Shown here one piece after another: positions 1 through 9,429 of a stretch of 64,000 nt of DNA. How positions within the stretch are numbered: the stretch's first letter is position 1; the number at the start of each line of letters is the position of its first letter. This stretch comes from Mixta mediterraneensis. GTDB lineage: Bacteria; Pseudomonadota; Gammaproteobacteria; Enterobacterales; Enterobacteriaceae. The position numbers and the translations under genes were made by a program. The stretch is taken from NCBI RefSeq assembly GCF_014946725.1, contig NZ_JACFXY010000006.1:1-64000 (forward strand). The letters run 5' to 3'. Under the pieces are notes generated by a model that saw only the letters and a program-made list of their open reading frames with translations, was not told the origin of the DNA and made no database searches.

Positions 1-65
1 TCCGGGAGAAGTGGAGCCATTTTCTCCCAGAGTTCATCGCTGATCTGCCACTTGTTGCCCGCCAT
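1..65 (-). CDS. IS transposase, N-terminal 21 codons only
   Basis: ATG at 65 opens a frame reading MAGNKWQISDELWEKMAPLL, the usual opening of IS5-family (IS427-group) DDE transposases, whose N-terminal domain begins with a W-x-I-x-D-x-x-W-x-x-x-x-P-L-L-P pattern. The rest lies beyond the window, so the catalytic residues and integrity cannot be judged. The call rests on recognition of the N-terminus plus the inverted-repeat-like sequence upstream of it. Confidence 0.7.
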   Translation of the reverse strand, partial: MAGNKWQISDELWEKMAPLLP

Positions 66-127
66 ACTTCGCCCTCAAAAATTGCCATTATTTACGATCT
101 GACAATTCCTTTTGGGATAGGTTCTTA
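1..127 (-). mobile_element. End of an IS5-family-like insertion sequence (cut by window edge)
   Basis: Reading leftwards from about 127, the sequence AAGAACCTATCCCAAAAGG resembles the terminal inverted repeat of IS5-family (IS427-group) elements, and a transposase reading frame starts about 60 bp inside it. Only one end is present, so neither the element length nor the target duplication can be given; the outer boundary (about 125-128) is approximate. It lies roughly 30 bp from the 3' end of sdsR, where E. coli carries pphA nearby. Confidence 0.7.
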
Positions 128-157
128 GTGAAAATAATTATTATAAAACAATGAAAC

Positions 158-258
158 AAAAAAAAGACCGAATACGATTCCTATATTCGGTCCAGGGAAA
201 TGGCTCTCAAAGAGCCGTGCGCTAAAAGTTGGCATTAATGAAGGCAGTTTCGCCTTAC
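158..258 (-). ncRNA. sdsR: SdsR (RyeB) small RNA
   Basis: The minus strand matches the well-known enterobacterial sRNA SdsR/RyeB: a 5' end GTAAGGCG, the conserved core CATTAATGCCAACTTTTAGC, a hairpin built on GGCTCT/AGAGCC, and a terminator hairpin GACCGAATA/TATTCGGTC (loop GGAATCG) followed by eight T. In E. coli SdsR is a sigma-S dependent, Hfq-bound sRNA that represses several mRNAs including ompD, tolC and mutS; that role is family knowledge. The position next to yebY is also conserved. The only odd point is the IS end about 30 bp beyond the terminator. Confidence 0.93.
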
Positions 259-261
259 CCC

Positions 262-272
262 TTAAGATTAGA
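262..272 (-). promoter_or_regulatory. Sigma-S type -10 of sdsR
   Basis: On the minus strand the sequence TCTAATCTTAA matches the extended sigma-S -10 pattern KCTAYRCTTAA in 9 of 11 positions. Counting from it, +1 falls exactly on base 258, where SdsR is expected to begin from the E. coli homologue. Confidence 0.8.
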
Positions 273-362
273 ACAGGGTGATAGATTTTCCAGCTAGCCA
301 GGTTTTGATCAGGAAAAAGGAGGGCTGTTTGTGATCCGAACGGCAGAAATGGCATGAAACAA

Positions 363-382
363 GGGCAGCATGGCTGCCGCCC
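363..382 (-). terminator. Possible yebY terminator hairpin
   Basis: A GGCAGC/GCTGCC stem with an ATG loop lies just past the yebY stop. The T-run after it on the minus strand is poor (CTTGTTTC), so termination is uncertain. Confidence 0.45.
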
Positions 383-389
383 CTCCAAT

Positions 390-734
390 TTACTTATTAC
401 ACAGCGCCTGGGTGCGCTCGATAATCGGTTGCAGACTCATCATTTTGCCTGGATTCGCTTTGTCCTCAATTTGAATCACGCTAATCGGCTGAGCTTTTAC
501 CTGGCCCGCTTTAAAATGCGCATCAGCAAGCTCGTTTAAAGGGTATTGCATCAGCGTGCCGGGATTAATAGCGAATAGCGAACCATCTTTTTCGCAAGTC
601 AGCATCACTTCTTCACGGTTAAAGGGCCACTTATCTTTACCGATCTCGAAGCGGCTAACCGTAATAATTTCAGCCGCCAGCGCCTGACCGCATACAGATA
701 ACAGCAAAATAGCGGGGATCACTTTCTTCAGCAA
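390..734 (-). CDS. yebY: YebY family (DUF2511) secreted protein
   Basis: This 114-residue protein matches enterobacterial YebY (about 113 aa). It opens with a signal peptide (residues 1 to about 20, ending ALAA), followed by the short conserved DUF2511 domain with two cysteines (about 48 and 112) that may pair in the periplasm. It is the last gene of a yobA-yebZ-yebY run, an arrangement shared with E. coli and linked there to copper handling (CopC/CopD homologues). Its own biochemical function is not known. The gap to yebZ is 36 bp, so co-transcription is likely. Confidence 0.9.
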   Translation of the reverse strand: MLKKVIPAILLLSVCGQALAAEIITVSRFEIGKDKWPFNREEVMLTCEKDGSLFAINPGTLMQYPLNELADAHFKAGQVKAQPISVIQIEDKANPGKMMSLQPIIERTQALCNK

Positions 735-770
735 AATAGCCTACCTTGTACTCGTTCAATTTAATCATAT

Positions 771-1649
771 TCAGGCTGGTGAAAGCGTAGCAAATACGCT
801 GACCAGTCCAGTTACTCCGCATGCCAGCAGTAACTCAAACTGTGTCATACGAATAAATTTTTGTTGCGTGTCACTTCCTGCCAGGTGAAAGCGCGGCACG
901 AGCCAGTAACGGTTTATTAAGGCCACCAGCACCATCACTGCCACCAGAGATACCTTCACTGAGAGCAACAACAGGTAAAGATTGTCGCGCCACACCAGGG
1001 GCCAGGCGACAATGAACAGGCTGTTGACCAGGCCGGTTAGCAATGCCAGCGCCACCGCCAGATGACCATAGCGGGAAAATCGCATCATAGTGAGAATAGC
1101 GTCAGCGCGGCGATCAATCTGGCGCGTATCTCGCATCAGCAACAACAATGGTAATAAGCCACCCGCCCAAAAAGACGAGGCGACCAGATGCAACGCATGA
1201 TTGACTTGTTGTAGCACGCCGCCGGTAAAACCGTCGTGCATCGCAGCGTGTCCTGTCAGGGCCAGACATAGTAACTGCCCTATCCCGGACAGCAACAAAC
1301 CTTGTTGGCGCAGCCGCCCGCGTAGCAACATCATTAAACACGCGCCCAGCGCAAATCCAATTTCCCACTGCCACACCATGCCAAATCGAGTGCCCAGCAC
1401 GGCTAACCAGGTAACGCCATCGTTGAGATTATGCCAGTCGCCACTCATCAATACATTTTGCGTGGCCAGCATGGCCAGTGCGCTCAATAATGCCAGGCCG
1501 GCGCTGATTTGCAACAATAGCTGCATACGGATCGCCAGCACACGACGATAAGAGACGGGGGCCAGCAGTGCAGTGTAAAAGGCACTGCCTGTCAGCCCCA
1601 TCACGGCGATAAAATGCAGCATCCGCAGCAAAATCCACAACGTTGTCAC
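771..1649 (-). CDS. yebZ: CopD-family inner membrane protein
   Basis: The 292-residue product is hydrophobic throughout with about eight membrane spans and matches YebZ/CopD, the inner-membrane partner of the periplasmic copper protein CopC. The frame starts with GTG three bases after the yobA stop codon, so translation is probably coupled. CopD proteins are thought to move copper into the cytoplasm; conserved histidines in the spans (for example in HAAMHDG and HALHLVASSFW) are consistent with metal binding or heme-like coordination. The transport role is inferred from the family. Confidence 0.9.
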   Translation of the reverse strand: MTTLWILLRMLHFIAVMGLTGSAFYTALLAPVSYRRVLAIRMQLLLQISAGLALLSALAMLATQNVLMSGDWHNLNDGVTWLAVLGTRFGMVWQWEIGFALGACLMMLLRGRLRQQGLLLSGIGQLLCLALTGHAAMHDGFTGGVLQQVNHALHLVASSFWAGGLLPLLLLMRDTRQIDRRADAILTMMRFSRYGHLAVALALLTGLVNSLFIVAWPLVWRDNLYLLLLSVKVSLVAVMVLVALINRYWLVPRFHLAGSDTQQKFIRMTQFELLLACGVTGLVSVFATLSPA

Positions 1650-1652
1650 AAA

Positions 1653-2030
1653 TCACTTCACGCTGAAGCGGTAGCTTCCTTTAGTTTTATGCCCATCAAC
1701 CGACAACACATGCCAGTTCACCTGATAGCTTCCCGCTGCAAGCGGCTGCGCGAGATCGACAATCAGCCGGTTATGCTGTTTCGCATCCAGCCTGGTTTTT
1801 TCACCAGCGACGGGCTTTTGCTGTGCATCAACAATCTCAACCCCGCTAAATGCCGCTTCGACGTTTTCAGTAAAACTCAGCGTCAATGTCCGGGTGGATT
1901 GCGTCACATCGGTGTTGGCTGCTGGCATTGATGATGTCAGGTGGGCGTGTGCACAAGCCAACTGGCTAAAAGCTAACGCGCTGGTAGCAATCAGGGACAT
2001 TGCCACACGTGAGGCGAGTTTTTTTTGCAT
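1653..2030 (-). CDS. yobA: CopC-family periplasmic copper-binding protein
   Basis: A 125-residue CopC homologue. The signal peptide should be removed after Ala27 (LACA-HAHL region), leaving histidine 28 as the new N-terminus, which is the Cu(II) ligand typical of CopC proteins; the C-terminal VDGHKTKGSYRFSV motif supplies the other conserved His. The fold is an Ig-like beta barrel. It is the first gene of yobA-yebZ-yebY and is divergent from holE with about 150 bp between the starts. It probably delivers or buffers periplasmic copper for YebZ. Confidence 0.92.
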   Translation of the reverse strand: MQKKLASRVAMSLIATSALAFSQLACAHAHLTSSMPAANTDVTQSTRTLTLSFTENVEAAFSGVEIVDAQQKPVAGEKTRLDAKQHNRLIVDLAQPLAAGSYQVNWHVLSVDGHKTKGSYRFSVK

Positions 2031-2181
2031 GAGATCATCCTTTTAACCGCAGCTATCGCTGCAAACGTGGCGCAAGGATACGCTGCTGTTTTTAAGGTGT
2101 CGAGACCAGCGGTGCGATCCTTTACTCTTGATTCAGACGGGGGAAAACATTACTTTTGCCCGACATCATCAGGAGAACACC

Positions 2182-2412
2182 ATGAGTCACAACCTTGCCC
2201 TGCTGTCGCAGGAAGAGAAAGACAAAGTGAACGTCGATTTAGCTGCAGCGGGTGTGGCGTTCAAAGAGCGCTATAACATGCCAGTCGTGGCCGAAATGGT
2301 CGCGAATGAGCAGCCTGAAGCGCTGCGCGACTGGTTCCGTCAGCGTTTGATGCATTACCGCCAGGCATCGCTGAGCCTGTCTCGCCTGCCCTACGAACCG
2401 AAGCAGAAATAG
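2182..2412 (+). CDS. holE: DNA polymerase III theta subunit
   Basis: A 76-residue protein closely matching HolE (theta), the small helical subunit that binds and stabilises the epsilon proofreading subunit in the Pol III core. I placed the start at ATG 2182, preceded by AGGAGA eight bases upstream and opening [20 protein letters not shown] as in E. coli; a longer in-frame ATG at 2128 lacks support. exoX follows after 2 bp, so the two are probably translated from one message, pairing a proofreading-associated subunit with a DnaQ-like exonuclease. Confidence 0.95.
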   Translation: MSHNLALLSQEEKDKVNVDLAAAGVAFKERYNMPVVAEMVANEQPEALRDWFRQRLMHYRQASLSLSRLPYEPKQK

Positions 2413-2414
2413 TT

Positions 2415-3083
2415 ATGTTGCGAGTGATTGATACTGAAACCTGCGGCTTACAAGGCGGCGTGGTAGAGGTCGCATCGGTCGATGTCATCGACGGGCAGAT
2501 CGTAAATCCCATGAGTGATTTGATTTCACCCGATCGTCCCATCAGCCGCCAGGCGATAGCGGTGCATCGCATCACCGAGGCGATGGTCGCTGGCAAACCG
2601 ACAATTGAGCAGGCGATCGGTCGTTATCATGGCAGTCCGTTTTATGTGGCGCATAATGCCAGTTTTGATCGGCGTATGCTGCCGGAAATGCATGGCGAAT
2701 GGATCTGCACAATGACGCTGGCTCGCCAGCTGTGGCCGGGCATTAAATATGGCAACCAGGCGTTGCGGCATAGCCTGAAGCTTGACGTTACCCCCCCGGA
2801 TGATCTCCATGCGCACCGCGCACTTTACGACTGTTATGTCACCGCCGCGCTATTGATCCGCATTATGGCAATATCTGGCTGGGATACGACGCAAATGGCG
2901 CAGCGTTGCCAGCCAGCGAAACAGTCCGACGACGTGCTGCCGTTTGGCAAATACCGTGGTCAGCCCGTTGCGGTCATCGCAAAGAAAGATCCGGGGTACC
3001 TGAAATGGATGCTGGATAACGTCAAAGATTTACGCCCACCGTTGCGGCAGGCGCTACGTAAATATCTCAGTCAGCTTCAGTAA
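2415..3083 (+). CDS. exoX: Exodeoxyribonuclease X
   Basis: A 222-residue DnaQ-superfamily 3'-5' exonuclease (E. coli ExoX 220 aa). The DEDDh catalytic set is visible: Asp6 and Glu8 in VIDTETCG, Asp85 in HNASFD, and His134/Asp139 in HAHRALYD. After about residue 160 a C-terminal segment with the pattern [10 protein letters not shown] is typical of this family. ExoX degrades single- and double-stranded DNA in mismatch repair and recombination. The stop codon overlaps the convergent ptrB stop by 7 bp. Confidence 0.95.
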   Translation: MLRVIDTETCGLQGGVVEVASVDVIDGQIVNPMSDLISPDRPISRQAIAVHRITEAMVAGKPTIEQAIGRYHGSPFYVAHNASFDRRMLPEMHGEWICTMTLARQLWPGIKYGNQALRHSLKLDVTPPDDLHAHRALYDCYVTAALLIRIMAISGWDTTQMAQRCQPAKQSDDVLPFGKYRGQPVAVIAKKDPGYLKWMLDNVKDLRPPLRQALRKYLSQLQ

Positions 3084-5140
3084 TCGCGGGTGTCAGGCAA
3101 ACTGCCCTGCGCTAATGCGATAATAAAAGTCAGCTCCATCGCCACGCCTTCATAGGCCTTATAGCGACCTGATTTACCGCCATGCCCGGAATCCATGTCG
3201 GTACACAGCAGCAGTAAATTATCGTCGGTTTTCATTTCTCTTAGCTTCGCCACCCATTTAGCCGGTTCCCAGTATTGCACCTGGGAATCGTGTAAGCCGG
3301 TGGTGACAAGCAAATGCGGATAGGCTTTCGCTTCGACGTTATCATACGGGCTGTACTGCCTGATGTAGCGATAATATTCCTCGTCATCAGGGTTGCCCCA
3401 CTCATCGTATTCGCCCGTGGTTAACGGGATGGATTCGTCGAGCATGGTGGTGACGACATCCACGAACGGCACCTGTGCGATCACGCCGTGAAAACACTGT
3501 GGCGCCAGATTGATCACCGCTCCCATTAACAATCCACCCGCGCTGCCTCCCATGGCATACAATCGCTCAGGATGCGCGAAGCCGCGTTTGACCAGGGCCT
3601 GGGTGACATCGATAAAATCGGTAAAACTGTTCATCTTATTCAGCAGGCGCCCGCCATCGTACCATTGCTGGCCCAGCTCGCCGCCGCCGCGAACCTGTAC
3701 CAGCGCATAGACAAAACCGCGGTCCAGCAGGCTCAGACGACTGACGCTAAAATCCGCATCCATGTTACTACCATAAGCGCCATAGCCGTATACCAGCATC
3801 GGATTCTTCCCTGGCTGGTAGTGTTTGCGGTGATAAACCAGCGATACCGGCACTTCGGTGCCGTCAGTAACGGTAATCCAGTGGTGTTCGCTTTTATAAT
3901 CATCCGCATTGAAATTGCCGACCACGCTTTGTTTAAGAACGCGGCGTTCGCCGGTATCCATATCCAGCTCAAACAGAGTCGTAGGGGTGGTCATTGATGA
4001 ATAACCATAACGCAGTTTACTGGTGCGTGGTGAAGGGTTATAGGCCAGCCAGGTTACATAGGTCGGATCGTCGAACGCGATACCACTGGTTTCGCCGCTG
4101 CTCCAGTTTATTTGCCGCAAGCTGGTTAAGCCGCGTTGCCGTTCCTCCACGACCAGCCAGTCACGGAAGAGCTGGAAATCTTCCATGACGACATGGTCAC
4201 GTGCCGGAATAATGGTTTCCCAGCGCGCCTTAGCCAGATAACGGGAACGATACAAACCGAAATTTTTGCCGTCGCGATTGGAGCGAATAAAGAACTGATG
4301 CTCGTAGTGATCAAGGCTATATTCATGGTCTTTACGACGTGGCAAAAATACCTGCGGCTGCGCATCAGGAAAACCGGCATCAAGCAGCTGTATTTCACTG
4401 GTTGTGGTGCTGTAAAGCGCTATCAGAATAAACTGTTTAGAGGTGGTTTTATGCACGCTAAGATGATAGGTGTCATCCTTCTCTTCATAGATTAACTGAT
4501 CGTCAGCCTGCGATGTCCCGAGATCGTGCCGCCAGACCTGATAAGAAAGCAGAGTTTGTGGATGCTTTTGCACGTAATATACGGTGCGCGAGTCATTGCC
4601 CCAGGCAAAGCTGGAAGAGGCGTTACTTAATACTTCGGGATACCAGCTACCGCTTTGCAGGTTACGAAAGCGAATGCCATATTGGCGACGTGAAAGGAAA
4701 TCCTCCGCCAGCGCCATTACCTTATTATCCGGGCTGATGTGCAACGCGCCCATGGTATAAAACTCACTGTGTGAGGCGCGCTGGTTGGCATCAAGCAATA
4801 GCGTCCATTCCTCTTCCGCTTCGCTGTTGGCCGGTTGGCGATAATAGGCCGCATATTCGTTGCCGCTTTCGTAGCGACTTTGATAACGGTAACCATTTTT
4901 AACATAAGGAACGGAATGGTCTTGCGGTGGCAAGCGGTCAACGATCTCTTTAAGAATACTGTCCTGCAATGGCTGCTGTGATGCCATGATTTTTCTGCCG
5001 TAATTATTTTCGGCACGCAGGTAATCAAGTACATCGCTGTTTTCACGTTTATCATCACGCAGCCAGTAATAATTATCGATACGCGTTTCGCCATGCAGCG
5101 ACATTTCATAAGGGATTTTATTTGCGATGGGTGCTTTCAT
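3077..5140 (-). CDS. ptrB: Oligopeptidase B
   Basis: A 687-residue S9A serine peptidase (E. coli PtrB 686 aa) that cleaves short peptides after Arg/Lys in the cytoplasm. It has an N-terminal seven-bladed beta-propeller (about 70-400) gating an alpha/beta-hydrolase domain. The nucleophile is the serine in AMGGSAGG (about 533), with the catalytic aspartate in the TGLHDSQV region and the histidine in DSGHGGKSG near the C-terminus. I chose ATG 5140 ([14 protein letters not shown]), which fits the E. coli N-terminus and has GGAGACGG upstream, over a 32-codon longer frame. Confidence 0.94.
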   Translation of the reverse strand: MKAPIANKIPYEMSLHGETRIDNYYWLRDDKRENSDVLDYLRAENNYGRKIMASQQPLQDSILKEIVDRLPPQDHSVPYVKNGYRYQSRYESGNEYAAYYRQPANSEAEEEWTLLLDANQRASHSEFYTMGALHISPDNKVMALAEDFLSRRQYGIRFRNLQSGSWYPEVLSNASSSFAWGNDSRTVYYVQKHPQTLLSYQVWRHDLGTSQADDQLIYEEKDDTYHLSVHKTTSKQFILIALYSTTTSEIQLLDAGFPDAQPQVFLPRRKDHEYSLDHYEHQFFIRSNRDGKNFGLYRSRYLAKARWETIIPARDHVVMEDFQLFRDWLVVEERQRGLTSLRQINWSSGETSGIAFDDPTYVTWLAYNPSPRTSKLRYGYSSMTTPTTLFELDMDTGERRVLKQSVVGNFNADDYKSEHHWITVTDGTEVPVSLVYHRKHYQPGKNPMLVYGYGAYGSNMDADFSVSRLSLLDRGFVYALVQVRGGGELGQQWYDGGRLLNKMNSFTDFIDVTQALVKRGFAHPERLYAMGGSAGGLLMGAVINLAPQCFHGVIAQVPFVDVVTTMLDESIPLTTGEYDEWGNPDDEEYYRYIRQYSPYDNVEAKAYPHLLVTTGLHDSQVQYWEPAKWVAKLREMKTDDNLLLLCTDMDSGHGGKSGRYKAYEGVAMELTFIIALAQGSLPDTRDY

Positions 5141-5472
5141 GACATCCGTCTCCGTGAAAGTAATGTCCTGTAAGCGTGGCATCTCTGACCGAAGATGCCA
5201 AGCGGAGACCGATAACCGAAGCGGCAAAAAGGCCACATCTGCCCCTCAGAAATAACTTAACTGGCGGAGAAGCGGGCTTGTTCGCCCTGCTCTCTTTTTG
5301 CCTGTTATCACAGCTCACCTATGGGCTTTTCTTCAGTGCCGATTGGATCTGTTGCCATTAGTGATTTATCCACGCCTGTTCGTGTGGTTAGCCAACAGCT
5401 CTGACGAAACGGGCCTGAGAAAATGACAGAGCAGGCAAAGCAAGAAAAGCCATCCGTGACGGAAGGATGAGA

Positions 5473-5488
5473 ACGCAAACGTTTTCGT
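5473..5488 (+). promoter_or_regulatory. PurR operator upstream of purT
   Basis: The 16-mer ACGCAAACGTTTTCGT is a near-perfect PurR box (consensus ACGCAAACGTTTNCGT) centred about 50 bp before the purT start codon. It predicts repression by PurR with hypoxanthine/guanine, as for the purine regulon in E. coli. Confidence 0.92.
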
Positions 5489-5529
5489 TTATACTGCGCG
5501 CGCATTTTTGTGACTGTTTAGGTGGAATA

Positions 5530-6708
5530 ATGACGACCCTCGGAACTGCGCTGCGCCCTGCTGCGACGCGTGTGATGTTGTTAGGCTCAGGCGAGCTGGG
5601 TAAAGAAGTCGCGCTGGAATGCCAGCGTTTAGGTGTAGAAGTGATTGCGGTTGATCGTTACGCCGATGCACCTGCGATGCACGTTGCGCATCGTAGCCAC
5701 GTCATCAATATGCTGGATGGCGATGCGCTGGCAGCACTTATCGCCCAGGAAAAACCGGACTTTTTGGTGCCGGAAATCGAGGCCATTGCCACAGAAAAGC
5801 TGGTTGAGCTGGAACAGCCTGGCCAGCGCGTCGTGCCGACGGCTCGTGCCGCGCGGCTGACCATGAACCGTGAAGGCATTCGCCGCCTTGCGGCTGAAGA
5901 GCTGGCACTGCCCACCTCCCGCTATCGCTTCGCCGACAGCAAAGCCACTTTTGATGCTGCAGCCACTGAGATCGGTTTCCCGTGTATCGTTAAGCCGGTA
6001 ATGAGCTCATCCGGTAAAGGCCAGAGCTTTATTCGCGAAGCCAGCCAGCTGGACCAGGCCTGGGCGTATGCGCAGCAAGGCGGACGTGCCGGTGCCGGTC
6101 GCGTCATCGTTGAAGGTGTGGTGAAGTTTGATGTTGAAATTACTCTGCTGACCATTAGCGCGGTGGATGGCATTCACTTTTGCGCCCCCATTGGTCATCG
6201 TCAGGAAGAGGGTGACTACCGTGAATCCTGGCAGCCACAGCAGATGAGCGATAAAGCGCTAGAACAGGCGCAAGACATCGCTGAAAAAGTGATAAAAGCT
6301 TTAGGGGGATATGGCCTGTTTGGCGTTGAGCTGTTTGTTTGTGGTGATGAGGTGGTGTTCAGTGAAGTCTCGCCGCGTCCGCACGATACCGGCATGGTGA
6401 CGCTGATTTCGCAGGATCTGTCGGCGTTCGCTCTGCATGTACGCGCTTTCCTGGGCCTGCCGGTTGGCGGCATTCGCCAGTATGGCCCGTCGGCATCCGC
6501 CGTGATCCTGCCACAACTAGTCAGCCAGAACGTACAGTTCGTAAATGTGGAAGCGGCGCTGGGCGCGGGTTTGCAGGTGCGTCTGTTTGGTAAGCCCGCT
6601 ATTGATGGACAACGCCGTTTAGGTGTGACGCTGGCCAGTGGCGATACCACCGACCAGGCGATTGCACGTGCTGTAGCCAGCGCGGCGTCGATCAAGGTCC
6701 AGGGTTAA
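5530..6708 (+). CDS. purT: Formate-dependent phosphoribosylglycinamide formyltransferase
   Basis: A 392-residue ATP-grasp enzyme, the same length as E. coli PurT. It makes formyl-GAR from GAR, formate and ATP, the folate-independent third step of purine synthesis. The N-terminal preATP-grasp motif [14 protein letters not shown] is at about 15-28; the ATP-grasp core ([12 protein letters not shown], later [10 protein letters not shown]) carries the Mg-ATP residues. ATG 5530 is preceded by GGTGGA and matches the E. coli N-terminus [11 protein letters not shown] PurR box lies just upstream. It converges with eda across a shared hairpin. Confidence 0.96.
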   Translation: MTTLGTALRPAATRVMLLGSGELGKEVALECQRLGVEVIAVDRYADAPAMHVAHRSHVINMLDGDALAALIAQEKPDFLVPEIEAIATEKLVELEQPGQRVVPTARAARLTMNREGIRRLAAEELALPTSRYRFADSKATFDAAATEIGFPCIVKPVMSSSGKGQSFIREASQLDQAWAYAQQGGRAGAGRVIVEGVVKFDVEITLLTISAVDGIHFCAPIGHRQEEGDYRESWQPQQMSDKALEQAQDIAEKVIKALGGYGLFGVELFVCGDEVVFSEVSPRPHDTGMVTLISQDLSAFALHVRAFLGLPVGGIRQYGPSASAVILPQLVSQNVQFVNVEAALGAGLQVRLFGKPAIDGQRRLGVTLASGDTTDQAIARAVASAASIKVQG

Positions 6709-6714
6709 CTCTGA

Positions 6715-6738
6715 TGCGGTGAGCAGAGGTTCACCGCA
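6715..6738. terminator. Convergent purT/eda terminator hairpin
   Basis: An 8-bp perfect stem, TGCGGTGA/TCACCGCA, sits in the 36 bp between the purT and eda stop codons. There is no strong T-run on either side, so this is a moderate call. Confidence 0.55.
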
Positions 6739-6744
6739 CTTCGG

Positions 6745-7383
6745 TTATTGAGCGCCTTCTACCGCTTCACGCGCCAGCTTAGTGATTCGATCCCAGTCGC
6801 CCGTCTCCAGCGCATCATTTGGCACCAGCCACGAGCCACCAATGCACAGCACACTTTTCAGCGCCAGGTAATCGCGATAGTTAGCGGGTGAAATGCCGCC
6901 GGTTGGGCAGAAACGCACCTGCGGGAAAGGCCCACCGATCGCCTGTAACGCTTTTACACCCCCATTCGCTTCTGCCGGGAAAAACTTAAATTCGCGCAGC
7001 CCATAATCCATACCGGTCATCAGTTCAGAAACCGTGCTGATACCAGGAATGAGCGGCACTGGGCCTTCAACCGCCGCTTTCAGCAAAGATTCGCTAATCC
7101 CAGGACTAATGATAAACTGGGCACCCGCTTCGGTAACTTCCTGCAACTGCTGAGTATTAATCACCGTACCCGCTCCTACAATCGCTTCCGGGACCGCTTT
7201 AATCATCGCCCGCAAAGCATCCATTGCCACCGGGGTGCGCAGCGTCACTTCCAGTACTTTTACTCCGCCTGCCACCAGCGCTTTCGCCATCGGCACCGCG
7301 TGTTCCAGCTTGTTCACTACGATAACCGGCACGACTGGTCCGGTTTTGAGAATCTGTTCTGCACTCGTTGTCCAGTTTTTCAT
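6745..7383 (-). CDS. eda: KHG/KDPG aldolase
   Basis: A 212-residue class I aldolase that splits 2-keto-3-deoxy-6-phosphogluconate to pyruvate and glyceraldehyde-3-phosphate and also acts on 2-keto-4-hydroxyglutarate. The Schiff-base lysine is Lys133 in EFKFFPAEA and the catalytic base Glu45 in VLEVTLRT, both in the E. coli positions. ATG 7383 gives MKNW as in E. coli; a GTG three bases earlier is possible. The usual upstream partner edd is missing: zwf follows directly on the same strand after about 200 bp, so eda is a single-gene unit here. Confidence 0.95.
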   Translation of the reverse strand: MKNWTTSAEQILKTGPVVPVIVVNKLEHAVPMAKALVAGGVKVLEVTLRTPVAMDALRAMIKAVPEAIVGAGTVINTQQLQEVTEAGAQFIISPGISESLLKAAVEGPVPLIPGISTVSELMTGMDYGLREFKFFPAEANGGVKALQAIGGPFPQVRFCPTGGISPANYRDYLALKSVLCIGGSWLVPNDALETGDWDRITKLAREAVEGAQ

Positions 7384-7549
7384 CACTTCCCCTTGCTTGA
7401 TAATGCCGGGATTAACGTTCCGACACAGGCGCGTCGGCGCTAACCCTGTAAATTAGCGCATCTACCATACATGATAAGCTTCGCAGGCGTCTATTGAACT
7501 ACGATGTTTTTGAAACGCCAGTTCAATTTCTCAGGATGATAACAGAGAC

Positions 7550-7573
7550 AAAAAGGCCCGCTCATGGCGGGCC
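7550..7573 (-). terminator. zwf rho-independent terminator
   Basis: On the minus strand a GGCCCGC/GCGGGCC stem with loop CATGA is followed by TTTTT, just after the zwf stop. This separates zwf from eda transcriptionally. Confidence 0.88.
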
Positions 7574-7585
7574 AGATTATTTCAG

Positions 7586-9061
7586 TTATTCGAACTCATT
7601 CCAGGAACGTCCATCGCGAGTAATCATAGCAACGGAAGCCACCGGTCCCCATGTTCCCGCCTGGTAAGGCTTAGAGGAGTCGCCATCAGCGGCCCAGGCA
7701 TTAACAATTGAGTCTACCCACGTCCAGGCTGCTTCCACTTCGTCACGACGTACGAACAGAGCCTGGATGCCACGCATGGTTTCTAACAGCAGACGTTCAT
7801 AGGCATCCGCCAGATGCGACTGGTTAAACGTTTCGGAATAACTCAGATCCAGCTTGGTAGTTTGCAGTTTGTGCTTGTGATCAAGACCCGGTACTTTGTT
7901 CAGAATCTCAATATCTACGCCTTCATCCGGCTGTAAACGGATGGTCAGCTTGTTCTGTGGCAGCTCTGAATAGGAGTCCTTAAACAGGTTCATCTCAGGA
8001 TTTTTGAAATACACAACCACTTCAGAACATTTGGTTGGCAGGCGCTTGCCGGTTCGCAGGTAGAACGGTACTCCCGCCCAACGCCAGTTATCAATATCAA
8101 CGCGGATTGCCACAAAAGTTTCGGTCGCGCTGGTTTTATTCGCGCCCTCTTCTTCCAGATAACCGGGGACTTTTTTGCCCTGAACAAAGCCGGCGGTGTA
8201 TTGCCCGCGCACGGTTTTATCGCGCACGTTGGTTTGATCGATACGGCGCAGCGAGCGCAGGACTTTTACTTTCTCGTCACGGATGCTGTCTGCGCTGAGA
8301 TCTGACGGCGGTGACATCGCAATCATCGTCAGGATTTGCAGCAAATGGTTCTGGATCATGTCGCGCATCTGACCGGCTTTGTCGAAGTAACCCCACCGAC
8401 CTTCGATACCCACCTCTTCCGCCACGGTAATCTGCACGTGATCAATGGTGCGATTGTCCCAGTTGTTGACAAAAATGGAGTTCGCAAAACGCAGCGCCAG
8501 CAGATTCAGGACCGTCTCTTTTCCAAGGTAGTGGTCAATACGGAAAACCTGGCTCTCTTCAAAGTATTTTCCCACGCTGTCGTTAATTTCTTGCGAGGTT
8601 TCCAGTGACGTGCCAAGCGGTTTTTCCATTACCACGCGTGCCGGTTTAGCATTAAGTTTTGCCGTGCCCAGACCCTGACAAATCGCGCCAAACGTGCTTG
8701 GCGGCATGGCGAAATAGTTAATGGTGGTACGATTTTTTTGATCGAGCATTTTGCCCAGTTTCGGGAAATGCGAGGTGTCATTAACGTCGAGGTTGCAGAA
8801 GTCAAGACGGCCGCTGAGCTTATCCCATAGCGCTTCGTCTATTTTCTCCTTCATGAAGGTTTCCAGCGCTTCACGTACCACTCTGGTGTATTCTGCTTTA
8901 TCCCATTCGGCGCGACCTACGCCAATAATGCGCGTCTCTTCATGGATCTGACCTGCTTTTTCCAGCTGATACAGTGAAGGCAACAGTTTACGGCGCGCAA
9001 GATCGCCTTTGGCACCGAAAATCACCAGATCGCATGCCTGGGCTGTTTGTGTTACCGCCAT
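7586..9061 (-). CDS. zwf: Glucose-6-phosphate 1-dehydrogenase
   Basis: A 491-residue enzyme identical in length to E. coli Zwf; it oxidises glucose-6-phosphate to 6-phosphogluconolactone and produces NADPH. The dinucleotide-binding motif [11 protein letters not shown] lies at about 15-25 and the active-site signature RIDHYLGKE at about 180. The start [12 protein letters not shown] at ATG 9061 has a strong GAGGAGAG ribosome site; a 27-codon longer frame is not supported. In relatives it is divergent from hexR, whose product represses it; here that neighbour is a relic, so zwf may be constitutively released from HexR unless a second copy exists. Confidence 0.96.
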   Translation of the reverse strand: MAVTQTAQACDLVIFGAKGDLARRKLLPSLYQLEKAGQIHEETRIIGVGRAEWDKAEYTRVVREALETFMKEKIDEALWDKLSGRLDFCNLDVNDTSHFPKLGKMLDQKNRTTINYFAMPPSTFGAICQGLGTAKLNAKPARVVMEKPLGTSLETSQEINDSVGKYFEESQVFRIDHYLGKETVLNLLALRFANSIFVNNWDNRTIDHVQITVAEEVGIEGRWGYFDKAGQMRDMIQNHLLQILTMIAMSPPSDLSADSIRDEKVKVLRSLRRIDQTNVRDKTVRGQYTAGFVQGKKVPGYLEEEGANKTSATETFVAIRVDIDNWRWAGVPFYLRTGKRLPTKCSEVVVYFKNPEMNLFKDSYSELPQNKLTIRLQPDEGVDIEILNKVPGLDHKHKLQTTKLDLSYSETFNQSHLADAYERLLLETMRGIQALFVRRDEVEAAWTWVDSIVNAWAADGDSSKPYQAGTWGPVASVAMITRDGRSWNEFE

Positions 9062-9429
9062 TTTCCTCTCCTCGTTGCAGGATAGCCCCGGTGGCGATGC
9101 GTCCTCAGCAACCGGGTCCATGTTGTAATTTTCTTTCAGCACAATGTACTTTTTTCCCCGAGCCAGGTAAACCGGCTCGCTGTCGTCAACCGGAATAACT
9201 CTGTACCGGATTGCGGCTGCATGTGTGTTGACGCGTGCGCTTTACGCGTTTTTTCTATGTCAGAGCTTGTCCAGATAAAACTTCCACCGGATCACATGCT
9301 GCTAAAAAAACCCTATCAAGCGTCTCCGGTATGGCAGGTTGTTAGTGCTTAACGCAATATATTCCCTGTTAATCGCATCAAGCGACAGTAATAATTGAAA
9401 TCGATAAAAGTGATGATACTCATCGGGTT

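Noticed and set aside
128..300. RyeA (SraC) antisense RNA on the plus strand
   Set aside because: It is expected from E. coli, but no convincing promoter is visible in the 30 bp left before the IS, so it is not listed as a feature.
125..388. Minus-strand 87-codon frame over sdsR
   Set aside because: It runs through the sRNA and both hairpins and has no recognisable protein similarity.
9119..9150. HexR operator upstream of zwf
   Set aside because: TGTAATTTTC has one half-site only; the other half does not match, so no site is claimed.
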